Positions 57,317-64,000 of a stretch of 64,000 bases of DNA are shown here, piece by piece. The notes below the pieces were generated by a model, which did not search any database, was not told where the DNA came from, and saw only the letters and a program-made list of their open reading frames with translations. A program made the position numbers and the translations under genes. Origin of the DNA: Ophiosphaerella korrae (Eukaryota; Ascomycota; Dothideomycetes; Pleosporales; Phaeosphaeriaceae). Numbering within the stretch: position 1 is the stretch's first letter; each line of letters begins with the position of its first letter. The stretch is taken from positions 124,001-188,000 of the forward strand of contig JALNQF010000067.1 of the NCBI GenBank assembly GCA_028456385.1, in the 5' to 3' direction.

Positions 57317-59107
57317 ATGGAAAAGGCTGCGCCTCATGAAAAGCCCCGGCTGGAGGCCGACGATGCCGTGGCCGTTGGCGACGTATTGAATGCATCCGGA
57401 CATAAGCAAGAGCTTGAACGCCAGTTTAGTCTGCTGTCGATATGCTCAATTGGCATTACTACTGGTAATGTTTGGGCGGCGCTGGGTGGGTCGATTGTAT
57501 GTTATCCCGGGCTCGTGCAACAAGTGCTCGTCTATCTAGATCCGGGATGCTAACCGTGCTGGATAGGGCATTGCGCTTTTCAACGGGGGTCCCCCCGGCG
57601 TCATTTACGCCTTCATCGCAGTATCATGCTTCTACTTTTTAATTGCAGCCTGTATTGCCGAGATGGCTTCTGCTATCCCATCGGCGGCGGGCGTGTATCA
57701 CTGGGCCAGTGTAACAGCAGGACCAAAATATGGTCGAATGGTTGGATTTTTTGCTGGATGGTACGTCTTCAATAAAATATTACAATGTGAAACAATTGTA
57801 CTGATTATTCTCTGGATTATAGGTGGAACTTCCTCGGATGGCTTTTTGGCACTGCCTCTATTTCCTCCATCTTAGCCAACCAAATCGTTTCGATGTATGG
57901 TCTCTTTCACGAAGGTTACGCATATGAGCGATGGCATGTGTTTATCGTATACCTCACCGTCACCTGGGTATCAGCTTTCATCGTCATGTACACGAACCGT
58001 GCTCTCCCCACCGTCACTAAAATCGGCCTGTTCTTCATCCTGGCTGGTTGCTTCGTGACCATTTTGGTCTGCGCAATTATGCCGAGCAAGACTGGCAAGG
58101 GCCATGCAACTAGCTCTTTCGTCTGGAAAGAATGGTCCAACCAGTCGGGCTGGACTAGCGACGGGTTTGTATTTGCTGCAGGTATGCTCAACGGCGCTTT
58201 CGCTGTTGGAACACCGTACGTTTTCTCTTCAATCTAAACCCTCAAATTAGGCGTTAACCTTGAAACCAGTGACTGCGTCTCTCATCTCGCTGAAGAAATC
58301 CCCAAACCTCGTGTGAACATCCCCAAAGCAATTCTCGCACAGTACGTGGTGGGCTTCTTGACTGCCTTTTTCTACGTCATCACAATCTTCTATTCCGTGA
58401 ATGACCGCGGATCACTTCTCAGCAACCCCTGGCCATTTCCCCTTGCTGAGCTATACCGCCAGGCTACCAATAGTCATGCTGGATCTCTCGGACTACTCAT
58501 CGTTATTTTCCTGCCAACCTTCTCCACAAATATCGGATGCTATATAACTACGGGCCGCATGCTCTGGACACTGGGCCGTGACGATGCAACACCGTTTTCA
58601 AGTTGGATCGGACATATCGACGACAAGTGGCAAAATCCATTTAATGCCACGCTGATTAGCGCGGTCTTCAACACTATCCTTGGTCTCGTATACATTGGCT
58701 CCAGCACCGCTTTCTCCGCGTTTGTCGGTTCTTTCATCGTTATGGCATCGCTGTCATACCTTGCATTTATTGTGCCTAACATCTATTCGCGCCGCAAATA
58801 CGTCATCAAAGGCCCCTTTTCTATGTCCGACCCTGTATACTACACGGTAGCTGGTATTGCGAGTGCATACATTTGTGTTTGGGATGTCATCTATTGCTTC
58901 CCATTCGCGGTGCCGTTCACAGCCAAATCGATGAACTATACATGTGTGATGGCAGGTGGGTGTACGATTTTTCTAACTGGGTGGTATCTCTACATTAGGA
59001 ATAAGGGTTACAAAGGGCCACGAGCCCTAGTAGAAGAAGCAGAGCGGAGGCTAACTATTGGAGAAGGTGTTATAGCTGGAAGTGGCAGCATTGTTGAGAA
59101 ACCATAG
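57317..59107 (+). CDS. APC-family permease (choline/GABA/amino-acid type)
   Basis: A 12-helix transporter of about 534 residues in the amino acid-polyamine-choline superfamily, most like fungal choline (Hnm1-type) and GABA permeases. Four exons: 57317-57496, 57567-57760, 57823-58215 and 58270-59107 (1605 nt), with 54- to 70-nt introns. Recognisable blocks are ELERQFSLLSICSIGITTGN at helix 1, GGPPGVIYAF, ACIAEMASAIPSAAGVYHWA (the family block around helix 3), WNFLGWLFGTASISS, DCVSHLAEEIPKPRVNIPKA (the conserved cytosolic loop after helix 6), TTGRMLWTLGRDDATPF, and a C-terminal FPFAVPFTAKSMNYTC. The family loop HLAEEIP is typical. Substrate specificity cannot be fixed by eye. The neighbouring flavin monooxygenase is convergent and could act on amines, but a shared pathway is speculation. 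Confidence 0.92.
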
Positions 59108-59237
59108 CTGCGTTGGAGGTACATGAAAGGCTTAGAGTATATCGAATTACGAGGCATGAGTACATAGAAAGATGGGCGGCTATAATCGCCTAATGATTAT
59201 CAAAAGTATTGTTTCCTATTTTACTAAACTTATCTGC

Positions 59238-60912
59238 TCATACATTTTTACCCTTAATTCTCCTCTTGTTTGTCGCCACCGCGGTATTAACCGCTTCAAT
59301 TGCTTCCCTCGCACCGGCCCACTTCTGTCTCTTCCCCCTAAACACCCGATAAATATGCGGCGTCCAAATCCCGCCCATCAAAAGATTACAGAATCTTACA
59401 TTTCGCAACCAAAACCACCACCCTTTCCATCCATACCCCAGATACTCATTCACACCAGTGCCGCCCAGAACATCCATGGCCTGCATCCACGTTCCGGCCT
59501 CAACAAGCCCCGGTGAAACATTTGACCCTCGGCTCGCCATATCTGCTAGCCAATCAAGATGTTTGTCGACTTCCCTATCCATCTCCGTCCTTTCGGGGAG
59601 TTTTGACTTTTCTTGCCAAACTTGTGTAATTGCCATGGACGCCATGTCAAAAATATGAAACCCGCCTAGTGCAAAATGCACGTTGCCGATAAAGGCCAGG
59701 CTATCCGGTTTGAGCGTCGAGAAAACATTGTGATAAAGTCTGAAAAGAGGCTTCCCATTGGAACCTGGGGCAGCGTGCCATGTTGGTGTTGATGCGGAGG
59801 GATCAAATCGAGGGTCGATAGTGCTGAAGTCCGATTTATAGCCTGTGCACCATATCAGGGTATCTACATTGAGTTTAGACCCATCGTCTAATTCGACTTG
59901 ATTAGCACCGAGGACCCGTGCAAAACCCTTGACTGACTTGATTCTTCCAGTCGCCAAGTAGTCAACCAAGGTGTCAGATACGATCGGAACCTTTTGCGCT
60001 GGCTCAACGCCCCATTCTGGACGTAGCTTGAAGCTTTTATCTTGGAGGCCTTTCAGAAAATTGTCGAATATCTTTTCGCCAAGGAGGGGGAAGTATTTCA
60101 GAATTTGGGTTTGGATATTAAAGAGGCGCAGGGAGTGAGCGTGGTCAATAGGCATACCATCAAGACCACGGGGTAAAATCCGAGCACCATGACGATGGGC
60201 GAGGTATACTTCGTCTGCTATACCGGCAAGGTATGTTGCGGTGTCTGCGGCGCTGTTGCCAAAACCTACAACCATGACTCTTTTGCCAGTAAAGTCTTGG
60301 GCTCGTTTGAATGCTTGGGCATGAATACTCACTCCTTGGGACTTTTCGACGCCTTGGAAAACTGGGATGTTGGGTAGGCTTACCATACCTCCGATTGCGA
60401 CAACCACTTTATCAAAATACTTTTTGGATTGGTCTTGAATTTTGATGCTCCATTGCTGGCGTTTGTCATCAAATGTGATATACTGGATGGTAGCATTGAG
60501 CTGCATATACGGCTCGAGCCTGAAATGGCTAGCATAACTCAGTAGATATTCGTGAACCTGCCTGCCCGTGGGATATGATGGAACCGCTGTTTTCATTTTA
60601 GGGTAGGGTTTCCAAGGAATCTGAACAGCACTAACATTCGGGATATGGAAAGTCGGAGAAGCATCCCTGTACTGACTATTAAGAATATCCTTTATCGAGA
60701 GAATATAATTGAACCAACCCTCTCTTTTGATATGTTCACCACTGTAGTCTCCAAACTGATGTTTGATTGTCTTCAGAGTACTTCCAGAGCCCGCCGATAT
60801 AGCTATTTCGCTCGAATCCAGTGACTTCAAACCCCTCCTCTTTCAAATTTTTCAGTGCTACTAGGCCAGCGGCACCAAGGCCTATGACAGCCACAGTTAT
60901 AGGCTTCGACAT
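59238..60912 (-). CDS. Flavin-containing monooxygenase (FMO, N-oxide-forming type)
   Basis: A flavin monooxygenase of about 533 residues that would add one oxygen atom to a soft nucleophile (N or S) using NADPH and O2. Exon 1 is 60912-60740 and exon 2 most likely 60666-59238 (total 1602 nt). Motifs: FAD-binding GLGAAGL with GFERNSYIGGLWKYSED, then YPTGRQVHEYLLSYASHF, NADP-binding VVGFGNSAADTATYL, and CTGYKSDF near the middle, matching the GxGxxG and ATGY-type motifs of the family. The C-terminal half contains FIGNVHFALGGFHIFDMAS. The intron is inferred because the two halves are in different frames; the donor GTGAAC at 60739 and acceptor TACAG at 60667 keep frame, but other donors are possible. 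It converges with the permease gene, 130 bases apart. Confidence 0.88.
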
Positions 60913-61584
60913 GATTGGGGGTGGGTCGGGAGATGAGATATGTGTCGCCGCATTGAAAGCGGAGAGACACATGCTACTTTTATAACTGGGGTCGGCGGAG
61001 ACGAGCACTAAGATGGCAGTTGGACTCTATTCGTCTTCGCTTAGAATTGCTACGACAACCAACCCACTCGCAGTCGTGACTCAGAGTCCTTAGAATTGTA
61101 AATGAGCATCGTGATGAAGTGGATAACGCGAGCATAACTTTTTGCGAAACTAACTTTATTGGGAGAGCTGGGGGGATTTACTATGTCAGCAAGGTAACGC
61201 AAGGAGACGCGTGGTGGTGGCGTCCTGCCCCGCATCGCTGATATAATTGCACTTTCTAGCTTCGTCATCTCCTTCGGGGCCAGGCACATCGCGACAAATC
61301 CGAAGGCTAAGTGCGAAAAAAGTACGCCGACTGATTTCCTGGACGCCATCGGGTTGTTGAAGGCTATGGTAATGCTGCGCACGTAAGACGCGCGGTCTTA
61401 GAACTGTTATTGGACCGTACCAACCATTACAAGGCAGCAGCTTTTGGACACCATCACGGGCTGGACATGAAAGGTTGATTTAAGCCTTAGCCCTGCGCCT
61501 GGTATATGCCTATGCCGTACCCCTTCCAGCATTCAGACTATCGGACACATCCTCACTCCAGCCCTCTAAGCTTTACATAGAGAA
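60913..61584. promoter_or_regulatory. Divergent promoter region, FMO gene and 11-mer repeat gene
   Basis: About 670 bases between divergent start codons. No specific element assigned; no RNA gene visible. Confidence 0.4.
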
Positions 61585-63900
61585 ATGGCAAATCAGCATC
61601 AAGGCCCACCGTCATCTGGCGCACCCTTCACACCACGCTCCTCATCGGTCCAGGACGATTCCGATACTGAACTCATTCCAACTCCACTTCAGAGCCCGAG
61701 AGGAGGGCCTGATTTTGACGATCTACCACCTTCATATGACGAAGCACAGCATCAAGCTGTGAGCGATGCGCGCAATGGCATTGCTCCATTGGATCCAAAT
61801 CAACTAGAAGCTCATAGATTGACTCTAAATGAAGGCCCAAATGAGCCTGAAATTTGGGAATATCGGGTGAGGGGTGAAGAGATTGACACAGCCAATGAGC
61901 ACGAGCAGGCCCCAGCATATGACAACTCTGCAAACAATCAGACTTCTGCTGTGCCCATTCAATATATTCAAAATAGCGAAAATATCCCTGTAGGAAGAGT
62001 TGCATCCAGGAATTCGGGCCCAAGAACTGCTCCAGATCCAACTGCAGGTCTCCTTACTCAAGCTCTAAATTTCACACGCCATGAACCAGACACAGACATT
62101 CAATATGCACCACGCCTCACGAGACGCATCGCAATTCCTCAGAAAAGCGTATCCAATACTGGCCCTGTGCAATTTTGCAGATTGTACACCAAAGCTCTCC
62201 ATGCACACTCTATTCGACCTGCAGAATTCACAGAATTTCTTGATGGTCTCAACGCTCTTTGTATGGCTACTAGCATCACTGTTGGCGAACTGCTTGACGA
62301 TTCAACAGCAAATGGCACGTCGAGTGTTGTACATGACTACATTCGCGGAGTGAATGAAGCTTTCTTTGCACCTCGTGGTCTTAAAGTTTCATTTCAGTCA
62401 TTATCTGTGCTCATCGAGGCTCTCGCCGTACCTACTGAGCGAGGTCAACGAGCCGGAGCCATTGCAAGCGTCCTTGACCCGACCGCCACTGCGGGAATGA
62501 GAGCTCAAGCGCTTTATCCATGGATCGCTGCCATTGACACGAACGTCCCTGCACAGAGTGCACAATCACTGGTTTTGTGTGAAAGGGCTGAGCAGCTGAG
62601 AGCCGGAGAAGATAACGAGAGCATACCAAACTTGGATAGAAAGTCAAGAACAGTTCCTGAATATGAACACGAAGATCCACCACACTCTGATTTAGATGGG
62701 GTGACTGGTAGCGGCCATACATCTCGTGCTTATCATAGTAGGGGGTCAAGAGTAGACCAATATGGTGACCCTTGGTCGCCATTTGGGGCGTGGGGGAGTG
62801 GGCTTGTTGGTGTATCAGGTAACAATCCATTCGGACGGCCAGAGCGTGGTCCACTTGGCCATCAAGGACCTCCCTTTTATGGCCGCAGCCAAGGTGTGAA
62901 CCGATCAGGTAGACAAGGCTCATCACAACCAGCAAACGAGTGGGCTACATTAGGAGAAAATATTGGTAAATGGGGCGAAGACTTCGGCAAGAAAATGGGT
63001 GATTGGGGCCAGCAGTTTGGAAAACAGGCAGAAGTATGGGGCCAGGATATGGGGAAACGAGCAGAAATCTGGGGTGAAGGTGTCGCTGCTAGAGCTAGTG
63101 GCAGTGGTAGTGGCTCAAGAGAAATGGCAACACCTAGATCAGCTCCATCGGATTGCGCATTGCCACCGTCTTATGAAGGACGTGTCAGCCAAGAGAGTGG
63201 AGTTCCTCGAGTTAGTAGCCAGCACCCCCAAGGTCCACCGAAGTACGAAGACAATAAGAGGAGCACCAATATCACCAGAGACGGCGATGCTTCCTCCATC
63301 TCTTCAGACTCAGGCGACTCCGATTCAGACTCAGATTCAGATTCCTCAGACTCCCAAGACGAAGACGAAGACGAAAACGGAGATTTCCCAGACACACAAG
63401 CCATATTCTTCAAACGCATCCAATCCATCAACAAGCAAGCCGAGTCAGCAACGCAGCGTGGCAAGAAAAGCACCGAGGACATTGCGAAAGAACGCAATCT
63501 CGCCATCGAGAAAGCGGAGGCTGAAAAAACAGCCATGGATCTCAGGATTGAGAAGAAAAAGACCAAACGATTAATCCGCCGTGAGCTCAGACAGAAACGC
63601 AGAAATCTCAAACGTGAGCATCGTGCGAAAAAACGCGCGCTAAGGACAGCTTTCATGGGAAATGGTAAAGGAAAGGGAAAGGGCAAGGCGAAGAAGACGC
63701 CTGAGTGGAGAGAAGCGAAGAAAGAGTATAGAGAAAAGAAGAAGGACCTCAAAAAAGAAAAAAAGCTTGCTAGGAAGGAGTGGAGAGAGGCGAGGGCATT
63801 GGGGAAGACGGAAGGGGGAGATGTGAAGAAGGGAAGTGTTGGACATGAAGAAATAGGTAATCAGATGGTGTGGGTTGTTGTTGAGAATCTTGAAGATTGA
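61585..63900 (+). CDS. Large protein with PPxY motifs, 11-mer WG repeats and basic coiled coil
   Basis: A single-exon gene of 771 residues that I do not recognise. Order of parts: an acidic/Pro-rich N-terminus with a PPxY motif (LPPSYDEA, near residue 49); a globular-looking region at about 170-340 (GPVQFCRLYTKALHAHSIRP, EFLDGLNALCMATSITVGE, GLKVSFQSLSVLIEALAVP) probably helical; a Gly/Pro/Arg-rich linker; four consecutive 11-residue repeats at 460-503 with the pattern xxxWGxxxGKx; two more PPxY motifs (LPPSYEG, GPPKYED); a Ser/Asp run (DSDSDSDSDSSDSQDEDEDE); and a 180-residue highly charged Lys/Glu/Arg segment likely to be a long helix or coiled coil (KKKTKRLIRRELRQKRR, EYREKKKDLKKEKK). PPxY motifs usually bind WW domains of Rsp5/Nedd4 ligases. 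The 11-mer periodicity is typical of amphipathic helices that lie on lipid surfaces. Function unknown; both readings are inference. Confidence 0.8.
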   Translation: MANQHQGPPSSGAPFTPRSSSVQDDSDTELIPTPLQSPRGGPDFDDLPPSYDEAQHQAVSDARNGIAPLDPNQLEAHRLTLNEGPNEPEIWEYRVRGEEIDTANEHEQAPAYDNSANNQTSAVPIQYIQNSENIPVGRVASRNSGPRTAPDPTAGLLTQALNFTRHEPDTDIQYAPRLTRRIAIPQKSVSNTGPVQFCRLYTKALHAHSIRPAEFTEFLDGLNALCMATSITVGELLDDSTANGTSSVVHDYIRGVNEAFFAPRGLKVSFQSLSVLIEALAVPTERGQRAGAIASVLDPTATAGMRAQALYPWIAAIDTNVPAQSAQSLVLCERAEQLRAGEDNESIPNLDRKSRTVPEYEHEDPPHSDLDGVTGSGHTSRAYHSRGSRVDQYGDPWSPFGAWGSGLVGVSGNNPFGRPERGPLGHQGPPFYGRSQGVNRSGRQGSSQPANEWATLGENIGKWGEDFGKKMGDWGQQFGKQAEVWGQDMGKRAEIWGEGVAARASGSGSGSREMATPRSAPSDCALPPSYEGRVSQESGVPRVSSQHPQGPPKYEDNKRSTNITRDGDASSISSDSGDSDSDSDSDSSDSQDEDEDENGDFPDTQAIFFKRIQSINKQAESATQRGKKSTEDIAKERNLAIEKAEAEKTAMDLRIEKKKTKRLIRRELRQKRRNLKREHRAKKRALRTAFMGNGKGKGKGKAKKTPEWREAKKEYREKKKDLKKEKKLARKEWREARALGKTEGGDVKKGSVGHEEIGNQMVWVVVENLED
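62962..63093 (+). repeat. Four 33-bp (11-residue) coding repeats
   Basis: Four in-frame units reading IGKWGEDFGKK, MGDWGQQFGKQ, AEVWGQDMGKR and AEIWGEGVAAR. Trp-Gly is invariant; the FGK/MGK position is kept in the first three. DNA identity between units is limited, so this is an old, selected repeat and not a recent slippage product. Confidence 0.9.
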
Positions 63901-64000
63901 ATTTGGATTTTGGAAGTTCAAGCACATGGATAAATCACTCTTTAGTCATGACGACATAAATAAGACATGGCCCACCCTTCATACAGTGTATTTTGCTATA

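Noticed and set aside
1..64000. tRNA genes, CRISPR arrays or bacterial operons
   Set aside because: No convincing A/B boxes with cloverleaf, no spaced direct-repeat arrays, and the intron-rich eukaryotic gene structure excludes the last two.

Overview
The window is fungal nuclear DNA, most likely from a filamentous ascomycete of the Dothideomycetes/Pleosporales type. The evidence is genes broken by many short introns (about 45-70 nt, GT...AG, with CTAAC/CTGAC-like branch points), and families typical of filamentous ascomycetes: LaeA methyltransferase, DUF1996, a UPF0658 Golgi protein, MARVEL proteins and a fungal choline/amino-acid permease. I rebuilt exon structures by eye. Where exon lengths sum to a multiple of three and family motifs read across the joins, I treat the model as reliable. 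The order assignment is an inference, because I could not run a search.

Layout. 1-4.5 kb: a four-exon multi-pass membrane protein (-), then AT-rich intergenic DNA with a 371-bp inverted-repeat element that looks like a MITE. 4.5-17 kb: mostly secreted proteins, namely DUF1996 (+), tannase/feruloyl esterase (+), a lipocalin-like protein (+) and a GH31 alpha-glucosidase (-). Interspersed are a large putative nuclear protein (+) and a Lys/Glu-tailed glycine-zipper protein (-). 18-21 kb: a single-pass membrane protein (-) and a broken peroxiredoxin gene. 21.7-31 kb: a Rieske/AIF-type flavoprotein (+), a Kin4-like checkpoint kinase (+) and a Sym1/Mpv17 protein (-). 31-36 kb: a UPF0658 Golgi membrane protein (-) and the PP4 regulatory subunit PPP4R2/Psy4 (+) sharing a divergent promoter, then a decayed GRAM-type gene remnant. 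36-41 kb: repeat-rich spacer with poly(C) and poly(A) tracts, a MARVEL protein (-) and an ACR3 arsenite exporter (+). 43.5-45 kb: a seven-exon LaeA/Lae1 methyltransferase gene (+). 45-51 kb: mostly gene-poor. 51-57 kb: a bHLH regulator (-), a membrane RING-H2 E3 ligase (-) and a GFA/CENP-V-type zinc protein (+). 57-64 kb: a choline/amino-acid permease (+), a flavin monooxygenase (-) and a 771-residue protein (+) with PPxY motifs and four 11-residue Trp-Gly repeats.

Functional themes. The left third is enriched in secreted hydrolases and other secreted proteins. The centre holds housekeeping and cell-cycle genes (Kin4, the PP4 subunit, Golgi and mitochondrial membrane proteins). LaeA is the standout regulator, but no polyketide or peptide synthase lies beside it, so this is not a biosynthetic cluster. 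I found no clear, wholly new multi-gene system. The most unusual items are the 11-mer/PPxY protein, the MITE candidate, two decayed genes, and several start or junction puzzles. No tRNA, complete rRNA gene or CRISPR array was seen.
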